This document shows, one piece after another, positions 50,324 through 58,395 of a stretch of DNA of 64,000 nucleotides (the stretch's first letter is position 1; each line of letters begins with the position of its first letter). The notes beneath the pieces were generated by a model. The model worked only from the letters and a program-made list of their open reading frames with translations. It was not told the origin of the DNA and did not search any database. Source of the stretch: Mangrovimonas futianensis (GTDB lineage Bacteria > Bacteroidota > Bacteroidia > Flavobacteriales > Flavobacteriaceae); NCBI RefSeq assembly GCF_021245805.1, contig NZ_JAJJNF010000001.1, forward strand, positions 1 through 64,000, in the 5' to 3' direction. A program made the position numbers and the translations under genes.

Positions 50324-51313
50324 ATGAAAAAATTAAATTATAAATTATTCTTGTTTGGTTTATCCCTTCTAGCATTTGGATGTATGGATGATGATCAAGA
50401 TTATCCATCACATAACAAACCAACTGCAACAGTAACTACTACAGATTTGGATGTTACTGAAGGTGATGATCCAGTAATGGTAACAATCACAATTGACAGA
50501 GCAATTTCATTAGATTCTGACTTTAAAATCGATCTATTATCTGATCATTGGGATGATGTAGCTATTTACGGAGAAGGAGGAAGTGATATTCACCTTTCAG
50601 AATATGAAAATGGTCCTGAAGGTTGGTATGTAACCATTCCAGCTTATTCAACTTCAGTAAGTTTTTATGTTGAGCCTCTTTACGATATCTATCCAGAGGG
50701 AACTGAATCTGCAAGAATCAGAGTTTCTCAAGGATATGCTGGTAACTCAATCGTAGGTGCTGGATCTGAATTTGCTGTAAACATTAGCAACATCACATCA
50801 AATGATTTTCAAGTTACTCTAAGATGGGATGGTGAATTCACTGGAGCTGATGGGGATACTCACGACTGGTGTGGAGCTGACTTCGATTTAGAGTTTTATG
50901 ATGCTAACTTCGGTCTTTTAGCTGCTTCATGGTATGATTGTCCAGAATCAATTACAGTTCCTGAAGGTGTTTTACCTAATGGAGACTACTGGATTATCCC
51001 TGGATTCTATTCTATGGTTTACTCTGGATCAGAGTTGCCAGAGGCTGCAACCAATGCTCCTGCTTCTATCATTTTTGCCAAGCCTGGTGTTTGGGTTGAA
51101 GAAGTAGATTTAAGCACTGTTTGGAATACTGCAACTGGAGGTTTAGAAGAAGGTAATGATGATGCTTATTTAGTTAAATTTGTTTTAACTATTGAAGGTA
51201 ATACTTACACAGTAACAGATATTGAAACTGGTGAAACTATTGTTTCTGGTAAATCTGCAGCAGGAATTTCTTCTGCAAATCTTCCAGTGAAATTTAAAGG
51301 GTCTAGATCCTAA
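50324..51313 (+). CDS. Surface lipoprotein with Calx-beta-like domain, last gene of the SusC/D operon
   Basis: A 329-residue lipoprotein (acylated Cys20, then MDDDQD). Residues of about 35-155 resemble a Calx-beta domain ('DLDVTEGDDPVMVTITIDRAI'). The rest is an unassigned beta-rich region with 'DGDTHDWCGADFDLEFYD', acidic enough to bind calcium. It sits 23 bases after the previous lipoprotein and is followed by a strong terminator. With its neighbour it probably assists the SusC/D complex; the substrate is unknown. Confidence 0.72.
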   Translation: MKKLNYKLFLFGLSLLAFGCMDDDQDYPSHNKPTATVTTTDLDVTEGDDPVMVTITIDRAISLDSDFKIDLLSDHWDDVAIYGEGGSDIHLSEYENGPEGWYVTIPAYSTSVSFYVEPLYDIYPEGTESARIRVSQGYAGNSIVGAGSEFAVNISNITSNDFQVTLRWDGEFTGADGDTHDWCGADFDLEFYDANFGLLAASWYDCPESITVPEGVLPNGDYWIIPGFYSMVYSGSELPEAATNAPASIIFAKPGVWVEEVDLSTVWNTATGGLEEGNDDAYLVKFVLTIEGNTYTVTDIETGETIVSGKSAAGISSANLPVKFKGSRS

Positions 51314-51339
51314 TTTAAATTAAACAATAACTCATAATT

Positions 51340-51369
51340 AAAAGCCTGCTTTTTTAAGCAGGCTTTTTT
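51340..51369 (+). terminator. Intrinsic terminator of the SusC/D operon
   Basis: A 12-bp perfect stem (51340-51351 with 51356-51367) has a TTTT loop and a T-rich end. It lies 26 bases past the last lipoprotein stop. Confidence 0.88.
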
Positions 51370-51382
51370 ATATTTTTACATC

Positions 51383-52117
51383 ATGAAAAACGACACAGAA
51401 ATATTTGGGATTAGAGCCATTATTGAAGCTATCAATTCTGGAAAAAATATTGATAAGGTATTCTTGCAAAAAGGTTTGAAAGGTGATTTGTTTAAAGAAT
51501 TGGAAAGCCTAATTCGATCAGAAAACATTAATTACTCCTATGTTCCTATTGAAAAATTGAATAAGTTCAAGAATAGAAACCATCAAGGTGCCGTTGCCCA
51601 AATCGCTCCGATTGCATTTCATGATTTGGATGCTCTTATTCTTGAAACTTTAGAATCAGATGTTACTCCCCTATTTTTAGTCTTAGATCAATTAAGCGAT
51701 GTTAGAAATTTTGGGGCCATCATACGAACCGCTGAATGTACTGGTGTTCATGGTATCATCATCCAGAAAAAAGGTGGTGCTCCAATTAATGCCGATACTG
51801 TAAAAACCAGCGCTGGAGCTATTTTCAAAATTCCTATTTGTAAAGTTGATCATATTAAGGATGCTATCTTTCATCTACAAGCTTCAGGTATCAAAGTTAT
51901 TGCAGCTACCGAAAAAACAGACAACGATTTATATGATGTTTCGTTCGCTGAACCATGCGCCATTGTTATGGGATCTGAAGGAAAAGGGATTAATCCATCC
52001 GTTTTAAAAATTGTAGATGATCGCGCAAAATTACCTTTATTAGGTACCATAGAATCGTTAAACGTATCGGTCGCCTGTGGTGCTTTCCTATATGAAGTGA
52101 TTAGACAACGTCGTTAA
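51383..52117 (+). CDS. rlmB: 23S rRNA (guanosine-2'-O-)-methyltransferase, TrmH/SpoU family
   Basis: A SPOUT-class methyltransferase that probably modifies G2251 in the peptidyl-transferase loop. The 244 residues have the N-terminal substrate-binding domain ('FGIRAIIEAINSGK') and a knotted catalytic domain with 'LDQLSDVRNFGAIIRTAEC', 'IVMGSEGKGI' and 'LPLLGTIESLNVSVACGAFLYE'. The exact rRNA target is from family knowledge. Its stop codon overlaps that of the convergent rhomboid gene by four bases. Confidence 0.88.
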   Translation: MKNDTEIFGIRAIIEAINSGKNIDKVFLQKGLKGDLFKELESLIRSENINYSYVPIEKLNKFKNRNHQGAVAQIAPIAFHDLDALILETLESDVTPLFLVLDQLSDVRNFGAIIRTAECTGVHGIIIQKKGGAPINADTVKTSAGAIFKIPICKVDHIKDAIFHLQASGIKVIAATEKTDNDLYDVSFAEPCAIVMGSEGKGINPSVLKIVDDRAKLPLLGTIESLNVSVACGAFLYEVIRQRR

Positions 52118-52866
52118 TCGTCATCATCCTTTTTTTTATAGATATAGTTATAAACTATAGAATCCTGTGTGTCTTCTTCCAGATCGACCTCCTCAGGTAA
52201 TTGTTCAATAAAATTCCCATCGGCGTCAAAATGCTTTAGAAAGGGATCGTCATCTTCATTGAAATCGTCCTTTTCCCATTCATATTTCTTGGGTTTTGCT
52301 ATTTGCTTTCTAAAAGCCAGCGCAAAAAATAAGCCAACCAAAAACCCTGATAAATGGCCTTCCCATGAAATTTCATCCTTTATAGGAAAGGTATACCATA
52401 TCATTCCTCCGTATAGGAATACAACCATCAAAGACAAAGCTATTAACCGATAGTGTTTGGCAAAAATTCCTTTGAAAAAGGTAAAACTAACTAAGACATA
52501 AATTAACCCACTAGCGCCAATATGATAGGAAGGCCTTCCTATCAACCAAGTCATCAAACCACTTAGTAAGATTCCAAAAATGATTACCTTCCATGCTATG
52601 GGCCTATAAAAGTAGAACAGTGCTGCAGACAGGATCAAAAGCGGCAAACTATTGTGAAGCAAATGGGTCAAACCAGAATGAATTAAGGGACTTAAGGCTA
52701 TACCTGGAATGCCCTTAACAGCCAATGGGTAGATTCCTAATCTAGTGAAATTAAAACCGAACCGAACCTCAGCCCAAAACACTACCCAAATGGACAAAAC
52801 AAATAGTAATGGGTAAACAACTACCCCATTAGAAAATTGAAATGAGTCTTCTTTCATATGTTTCAT
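52114..52866 (-). CDS. Rhomboid-family intramembrane serine protease
   Basis: A 250-residue membrane protein with about six hydrophobic helices. The catalytic serine is S119 in GASG and the histidine is H171 in WEGHLSG, so the Ser-His dyad is intact. The C-terminal 65 residues are cytoplasmic, highly acidic and end in KKKDDDD. The substrates are unknown. A second ATG at 52857 is an alternative start. Convergent with rlmB. Confidence 0.9.
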   Translation of the reverse strand: MKHMKEDSFQFSNGVVVYPLLFVLSIWVVFWAEVRFGFNFTRLGIYPLAVKGIPGIALSPLIHSGLTHLLHNSLPLLILSAALFYFYRPIAWKVIIFGILLSGLMTWLIGRPSYHIGASGLIYVLVSFTFFKGIFAKHYRLIALSLMVVFLYGGMIWYTFPIKDEISWEGHLSGFLVGLFFALAFRKQIAKPKKYEWEKDDFNEDDDPFLKHFDADGNFIEQLPEEVDLEEDTQDSIVYNYIYKKKDDDD

Positions 52867-52963
52867 CTATCAAATTTCTACCCAAGAAGAAATGTAATGA
52901 TAAATTGTCAGTATTTCCCCTTCCATCCATACTGAATCCATCATAATTCCATAATTTTACCAC

Positions 52964-54241
52964 ATGAACGAACCATTGGCAGAACGTTTAAGACCAAAAA
53001 CCCTCGAGGACTATATAGGACAAGACCATTTGATTGGAAAGGAAGGTTCTCTATTCCACCAAATCAAACAAGGACTTATACCTTCCATGATTTTTTGGGG
53101 TCCTCCTGGTATAGGCAAAACGACATTGGCCAATATCATTTCAACCGAGACCAACAGACCTTTCTATACCCTAAGCGCCATAAATTCTGGAGTTAAGGAT
53201 GTGCGAGATGTTATTGAAAAAGCCAAAAACAGTGGTGGTCTCTTTACTGCTAAAAACCCGATTCTATTTATTGATGAGATTCACCGATTCAGTAAATCAC
53301 AACAGGATTCTTTACTCCAAGCGGTTGAAAAAGGTTGGGTAACCCTTGTAGGTGCCACTACCGAGAACCCAAGCTTTGAAGTTATTCCCGCTCTATTATC
53401 CCGTTGCCAGGTATACATCTTAAATTCCTTCAGTAAAAGTGATCTGGAAGCCCTTTTAAAGCGGGCTATGGAAAAAGATGAACATATATCTCAAAAAAAC
53501 ATAAAACTTCTGGAAACCGATGCATTATTGCGCCTTTCTGGAGGGGATGCTCGCAAATTGCTCAATATTTTTGAACTTGTTGTGAATTCTGAAGATTCCA
53601 AGACGGTTGAAATAACCAATGATTCTGTTCTCAAGAAAGTTCAAAACAATACGGTTCGTTATGATAAAACCGGGGAGCAACATTACGATATCATTTCAGC
53701 CTTCATTAAGTCTATCAGAGGAAGTGACCCTAATGGAGCAGTATATTGGTTGGCCAGAATGATAGAAGGTGGTGAAGATGTTAAATTCATTGCCCGCAGG
53801 TTGTTAATATTAGCTAGTGAGGATATTGGAAATGCAAATCCCACGGCTCTTGTTATTGCCAACAATGCCTTTCAAGCTGTTTCTGTTATAGGTTATCCCG
53901 AATCGCGCATTATACTGAGTCAATGTGCCACCTACCTAGCCTGCTCTCCAAAAAGTAATGCCGCATATGAAGCTATCAATTCGGCTCAACAATTGGTGAA
54001 GCAAACGGGAGATCTCTCTGTGCCTTTACACATCAGAAATGCACCTACCAAATTGATGAAAGAGTTGGGTTATGGTGACAATTATAAGTATGCGCATAGC
54101 TATGAAAATAACTTTGCTGAACAGGAATTTTTACCAGACGACATCAAAGGCACCAAGCTCTATGAGCCAGGTTCTAATTCCAGAGAAAATGCCCAAAGGG
54201 ACTTTCTAAAATCACGTTGGAAAAATAAATACCGTTATTAG
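52964..54241 (+). CDS. rarA: Replication-associated recombination protein A (AAA+ ATPase)
   Basis: It acts at stalled replication forks and belongs to the clamp-loader-like MgsA/WRNIP1 family. The 425 residues contain 'PLAERLRPKTLEDYIGQDHL', Walker A GPPGIGKTT (46-54), Walker B LFIDEIHRF (101-109) and the sensor 'GATTENPSF'. The C-terminal tetramerisation domain ends 'LKSRWKNKYRY'. It starts 97 bases from the divergent rhomboid gene and ends in a four-base overlap with the next convergent gene. Confidence 0.94.
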   Translation: MNEPLAERLRPKTLEDYIGQDHLIGKEGSLFHQIKQGLIPSMIFWGPPGIGKTTLANIISTETNRPFYTLSAINSGVKDVRDVIEKAKNSGGLFTAKNPILFIDEIHRFSKSQQDSLLQAVEKGWVTLVGATTENPSFEVIPALLSRCQVYILNSFSKSDLEALLKRAMEKDEHISQKNIKLLETDALLRLSGGDARKLLNIFELVVNSEDSKTVEITNDSVLKKVQNNTVRYDKTGEQHYDIISAFIKSIRGSDPNGAVYWLARMIEGGEDVKFIARRLLILASEDIGNANPTALVIANNAFQAVSVIGYPESRIILSQCATYLACSPKSNAAYEAINSAQQLVKQTGDLSVPLHIRNAPTKLMKELGYGDNYKYAHSYENNFAEQEFLPDDIKGTKLYEPGSNSRENAQRDFLKSRWKNKYRY

Positions 54242-55035
54242 AATTTAATGACGAGTGTTGTGGTTTTGGATTCCCCACTGCTCTTGTCACTTAATATCCA
54301 TTCATCATTTGATTTGTAAACAATAGCGTCCCTGCCTTTAACCAAAAACATATCTGCTTTCGGAGTTTCTAGGAGAACCATAACAACCTTAGGGGTACTA
54401 TCAACCAATTGATAGCCTCCTGCAATTTTTTGGGCATATAACATTTCATATGCTACCTCATTTTGCTCAACTACAGTCTTAGGTTGCGGAGCTGTTACTG
54501 TTTCTACCGTAGCAACTTCAGCTACTTGTTTTACCGGTGCCTTAACCTCATTACTCTCAGCAACGGGAGCAACTGCCTTGGCTTGAGCCATAGAACTAGA
54601 GGGTTCATATGAATAGTTTAAAGCTTCCACGGAGATAAATGCTTCTCTTAAAGCTTGGTTATAAGCCACTTTATACTGTTTATCTTTGCTCGTTCCTTCG
54701 GCTCCTTCAAAAACCACTCTATTTTGACAGTTTTTTAAAACGACCTTTAGTTTGGTTGTAAACAAACCCGATTCATTAACAACATCTGATTTTAATCCCA
54801 AACACATGTTATTATACAATTCATCAGGATACGTATCATCTTGCATGACCACTTTGAAACCGTACTTCTCAAACAGAAATTTACTAAGGGAATTGAGTTG
54901 GTATTGGTCTGCTTCTTTTACAAAATCATATTTGTTAGGTACTATGACATATTTATAATTATTGATGCTCTCCTGTGAAAATCCTGATTGAACAAACAGT
55001 AGACCAACAAAAAGGGCGTATAAAACTTTCTTCAT
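54238..55035 (-). CDS. Unknown secreted protein with Ala/Val/Pro-rich linker
   Basis: A 265-residue protein with a signal peptide (about 1-20, ending GFSQ). An N-terminal domain of about 130 residues ('YKYVIVPNKYDFVKEADQYQLNSL', 'KLKVVLKNCQNRVVFEG') is followed by a linker rich in Ala, Val, Pro and Glu (about 145-190) and a small C-terminal beta domain. I recognise it as a recurrent flavobacterial protein without known function. Its stop overlaps that of rarA. A near-consensus TATCTTTA box lies at 55060-55067. Confidence 0.65.
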   Translation of the reverse strand: MKKVLYALFVGLLFVQSGFSQESINNYKYVIVPNKYDFVKEADQYQLNSLSKFLFEKYGFKVVMQDDTYPDELYNNMCLGLKSDVVNESGLFTTKLKVVLKNCQNRVVFEGAEGTSKDKQYKVAYNQALREAFISVEALNYSYEPSSSMAQAKAVAPVAESNEVKAPVKQVAEVATVETVTAPQPKTVVEQNEVAYEMLYAQKIAGGYQLVDSTPKVVMVLLETPKADMFLVKGRDAIVYKSNDEWILSDKSSGESKTTTLVIKF

Positions 55036-55069
55036 TTCTATTCTTTTGTAATATGGATTAAAGATACAA

Positions 55070-55759
55070 TTATAAATAGTTCTTTAATTGTAATAAATTC
55101 CTAATTTGTTTCACCTCGGTCCCAACATTCTCATTTTTGATATTAAAGCAAATGGCATCCAATCCACAATTTAAAGCACCCAATACATCGGCCTCCAAAC
55201 TGTCCCCAATCATAATACTGGAGTCTTTTGAAGCCTCAGCTAAATCCAATGCAAATTCGAAGATATTAGGATGTGGCTTTTTAACTCCTACCTTTTCAGA
55301 ATCGGTAATGGTTTTGAAATAATGGTCAATTTTGGAATTCTTTATTTTGTTATACTGCACTTCGCTAAAACCGTTTGTAATGATGTGCAACCTGTAATTG
55401 GGATATAAATAATCCAAAATATCCAAAGTCTCTTCAAACAAATGGTTAAAAGTGCCTAAGTATGCAATATAATCGATAGAGAGTTTGTTGATCAAATCGT
55501 CCGAAACTTTGTAATCCAGTCTATCAAAGGAATCACTTAACCTTCGATACCTCAAGGTTGCCTTATCAACTTTATCTTCTCTGTAAAGTTTCCAATAATC
55601 TAAATTTATGGGTTCGTAATGGAAGAGAAATTCTTCCAAATCCAAGGACACCTTATTCAGGCTAAATATCTTCTCAAAAGTTAAAGCCGAATTCCTATCA
55701 AAATCCCATAGGGTATGGTCTAAATCAAAAAATATATCGGTGATGCCGTTAATCCTCAT
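55070..55759 (-). CDS. HAD-family hydrolase, YjjG-like (noncanonical pyrimidine nucleotidase)
   Basis: A 229-residue cytoplasmic HAD phosphatase. Motif I is FFDLDHTLWDF (nucleophile D12, acid D14), motif II is ITNGF, motif III is the lysine in GVKKPHP, and motif IV is MIGDSLEADVLGA. The YjjG-type features suggest dephosphorylation of nucleoside monophosphates, including damaged ones, but substrate is hard to infer in this family. Its start overlaps the end of the deacetylase-like gene by 11 bases, so the two are co-transcribed. Confidence 0.85.
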   Translation of the reverse strand: MRINGITDIFFDLDHTLWDFDRNSALTFEKIFSLNKVSLDLEEFLFHYEPINLDYWKLYREDKVDKATLRYRRLSDSFDRLDYKVSDDLINKLSIDYIAYLGTFNHLFEETLDILDYLYPNYRLHIITNGFSEVQYNKIKNSKIDHYFKTITDSEKVGVKKPHPNIFEFALDLAEASKDSSIMIGDSLEADVLGALNCGLDAICFNIKNENVGTEVKQIRNLLQLKNYL

Positions 55760-57050
55760 CTGTTGAGTCTAATATCAAATTAAACAATTCCTTGAATCCT
55801 TTCCAACGGTCCAAATCACTAAAAGTATAATTATGGAACACCGGGATAAATTCGCCATTGACCTTTTTTATCTTTGAAATCATAGACTGTAAGGCTTGTT
55901 TTTTATCCAGTTGCGAATGTATTTTCAGCATGGAAAAGTCCATCATATGGTATGAATAAATCTTAAGTGGTGTCTGAATCTCAAAATCCAAATCATAAAA
56001 GAAAAAAGGCGTACAAGTACCAGCGCGAAATCCAAAATGACGTGTATAACCCATGGTGTAGTCCTCTCCTATCTCCAGGTCTACCAAATTTCTGTAAGAT
56101 TCTGGCAAGTTCACCTTTGAAAAGGAATTTCTAGAGGCCGTAAGGGTAGCATAAATAATGCCTTCCATTCTTTTTTTCTCCTTTTTTAACCGCTCCATGT
56201 CTGTAAGCGCTAGAAAGGAAACTTTGAGCCCTACCTGACAGTAATCTGACACCTGCTTGATGAGAGACACAAAGGATTTATTGTTTATGTTCACTCCCTT
56301 ATCATAAGTAGACAAATCACCTACCATAAAGAAAAATATGAACTTGTGATGTGTGGTTTTCTGCCTGTTGATGATATACCTAAAAGTATCATCTGGGTCA
56401 TGTTTTAATCCCATCAACACAGAATACCTCTGGTAAAGTCTTTTCAATTTAAGGGAAAATAAATCGCCTAGGGTACCCATCAAATTTCGTAAAACGCCCT
56501 TACTTTTAAATTGATACGGACAGGGAACATCAATAATGGGCTTGATTCGGTAGGCGCGTTCATCAAACACATAGTCTGGAAATTGGGCCGTAAGCACCTC
56601 CTTAAATTTGTAGGCCCAAATATCTACAACCGGTTGCTGAAGAAAATCATGCTTGAAACCTAAGCTCTCTTCTGGCGAAAACCTTCCGTATTCATCTTTT
56701 ACATGAGGCAAATACTCTTCATATCGCGATAGCATGTAAAAAGTAGCCGCAAAGATATCAAAGGGGATACTGCTCTTCTCTCCTGCTGGGAAAAAGCACT
56801 TGGTATCATCCCATTTCATGACGTGTACCTCTATGTCTGATAATCCTTGTTCGAACAACAGTTCATGACTTTTCACAAATAACTCACTGCTTAAGGGCTG
56901 CTTGGTGTAAGACATTTTTAAGCTGTCATGAGCGATAAATTCCTCGATGGTAGTGGTAAAATCTACCGGAATATTTAAGATACGCGTAAAGATTTGCTTG
57001 AAAGCATACTTAAGTCTGGGCGTAATTTTATGAGTGTAAACAAGTAGCAT
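55749..57050 (-). CDS. Polysaccharide-deacetylase-like protein, metal site apparently degenerate
   Basis: A 433-residue protein without a signal peptide. Its order of segments follows the Bacteroidota polysaccharide deacetylase group: N-terminal domain with 'FFPAGEKSSIPFDIFAATFYMLSRYEEYL', 'PIIDVPCPYQF', 'VGLKVSF', 'SRNSFSKVNLPESYRNL', 'DYTMGYTRHFGFRAGT'. In relatives I know, the last three of the metal-site segments read as GLHPS and SRQH; here the histidines are Lys and Ser. It may thus be a non-catalytic relative. It lies 3 bases after radC. Confidence 0.75.
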   Translation of the reverse strand: MLLVYTHKITPRLKYAFKQIFTRILNIPVDFTTTIEEFIAHDSLKMSYTKQPLSSELFVKSHELLFEQGLSDIEVHVMKWDDTKCFFPAGEKSSIPFDIFAATFYMLSRYEEYLPHVKDEYGRFSPEESLGFKHDFLQQPVVDIWAYKFKEVLTAQFPDYVFDERAYRIKPIIDVPCPYQFKSKGVLRNLMGTLGDLFSLKLKRLYQRYSVLMGLKHDPDDTFRYIINRQKTTHHKFIFFFMVGDLSTYDKGVNINNKSFVSLIKQVSDYCQVGLKVSFLALTDMERLKKEKKRMEGIIYATLTASRNSFSKVNLPESYRNLVDLEIGEDYTMGYTRHFGFRAGTCTPFFFYDLDFEIQTPLKIYSYHMMDFSMLKIHSQLDKKQALQSMISKIKKVNGEFIPVFHNYTFSDLDRWKGFKELFNLILDSTDED

Positions 57051-57053
57051 GAA

Positions 57054-57752
57054 TTACATGAGATTTTCATCGGCAAAACTAAAGTAAGCCTTTTCTGTGA
57101 TGATTAAGTGATCCAGCACTTTTATATCCAAACTTTCTCCTGCCCGTTGTAGTTTTTGTGTAATTTGTTTATCGGCTTCACTGGGGACTAAGGTTCCTGA
57201 CGGGTGGTTATGAGCCAAAATCATACTGGTAGCTCCTAATTCTAAAGCGGTTTTCATAACCAAGCGCACATCTACCAAGGTTCCTGTCATACCTCCTTTG
57301 CTGAGCTGTATTTTTTGTAGCACCTTATTGGAGTTATTGAGATAGATAATCCAGAACTCTTCATGTGCCAGCTCCCCTATTATGGGTTGCATCAGTTCGA
57401 AAACCGAACTACTGGAGGTGATTTTCTTGAGTTCTAGGGCTTCTTCTCCCCTGCGCCTTCTTCCTAACTCCATGGCCGCCGCGATAGATATGGCTTTGGC
57501 TTCCCCAATACCTTTAAACGCCATAAGCTGTTTGAGACTTAGCTTACCCAAAGCACTTAGGTTATTGTCTACACTTGCCAATATACGCTTGCACAATTCC
57601 ACGGCACTTTCTTCCCTACTACCAGAGCCAATTAAAATGGCCACCAATTCAGCATCACTGAGGACACCTCTACCCTTGTCCCGCAGTTTCTCTCGAGGTT
57701 GGTCGTCTTGGGACCAATGTTTAATTGAAAAAGAAGCGTTTTTTTGCGTCAT
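57054..57752 (-). CDS. radC: RadC-family JAB-domain protein
   Basis: A 232-residue protein with an N-terminal helix-hairpin-helix ('FKGIGEAKA', 79-87) and a C-terminal JAB/MPN domain. The metal motif is complete: H181 and H183 in AHNHPSG, S185 and D194. The name RadC implies DNA repair, but that role is doubtful and the activity is unknown. I chose ATG 57752 (MTQKNASF) over an upstream in-frame start at 57797, which would leave no room for a promoter before the divergent gene. It heads a three-gene leftward unit with the deacetylase-like and HAD genes. Confidence 0.9.
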   Translation of the reverse strand: MTQKNASFSIKHWSQDDQPREKLRDKGRGVLSDAELVAILIGSGSREESAVELCKRILASVDNNLSALGKLSLKQLMAFKGIGEAKAISIAAAMELGRRRRGEEALELKKITSSSSVFELMQPIIGELAHEEFWIIYLNNSNKVLQKIQLSKGGMTGTLVDVRLVMKTALELGATSMILAHNHPSGTLVPSEADKQITQKLQRAGESLDIKVLDHLIITEKAYFSFADENLM

Positions 57753-57803
57753 GTAGTAAATATAAATATTGTAACTTTCAACTGCAATTTTTAGCACCTT
57801 GTT

Positions 57804-58253
57804 ATGCTATCATTATTTGACCCGACCTCCTATCAAGAGATTTTAAGCCGCCTGGAGCAACTGCAACCTGATAGTGCTCGCCAATGGGGCACGATGGATG
57901 CTTCCCAGATGTTGTGGCACTGTCAAGGGCCTTTAAAAATATCATTAGGGGAACTGAAGCCCGACAAGCCCAATGTTTTTATGAGGGCTATGTTCTCGCT
58001 GTTTAAATCTTCTTTGTACAATGACAAGCCTTGGAAACCCGGATTGCCCACCTCCAAAGAGTTTGTAGCAACGGAAGCCAAGGATTTTGAAAGCGAAAAG
58101 GAAACCTTAGCAAAACTTATTGAGGGGTTTCATGCTAAAAGGGATGCGGGTAGTCTTCCTCCACACCCTATGTTTGGCGATTTTACCATGCCCCAATGGG
58201 GACAAATGCAATACAAACATTTGGATCATCATTTTAGGCAGTTTGGGGTGTAG
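57804..58253 (+). CDS. DUF1569 / DinB-like small protein
   Basis: A 149-residue soluble protein. It shows the DinB/DUF1569 pattern of a four-helix bundle with putative metal-binding histidines: 'MDASQMLWHCQGPLK' (H40), 'SLPPHPMFGDFTMPQWGQMQYKHLDHHFRQF' region (HLDHH near the end). Members resemble thiol-dependent metalloenzymes such as DinB and MshB relatives, but function is unknown. Divergent from radC. Confidence 0.8.
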   Translation: MLSLFDPTSYQEILSRLEQLQPDSARQWGTMDASQMLWHCQGPLKISLGELKPDKPNVFMRAMFSLFKSSLYNDKPWKPGLPTSKEFVATEAKDFESEKETLAKLIEGFHAKRDAGSLPPHPMFGDFTMPQWGQMQYKHLDHHFRQFGV

Positions 58254-58395
58254 CCATTGGATTTCTTATCTGCCATCGGAAAATTTATAATAAATACGAT
58301 GACATTTTAAAGTTAACCCAAGAACTTATGGCGCAAATTGAAAGGTAGTTGCGCATTATTTCATGGTTCCTGTAATGAATCATGGTTTATAATTT

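Noticed and set aside
57753..57797. Upstream in-frame start of radC
   Set aside because: It would add 15 hydrophobic residues not seen in RadC relatives and consume the space for the divergent promoters.
58331..58354. GCGCAA/TTGCGC inverted repeat after the DUF1569 gene
   Set aside because: Six-bp stem with a twelve-base loop and no T-run. Too weak for a terminator and alone, so no support for a mobile-element end.
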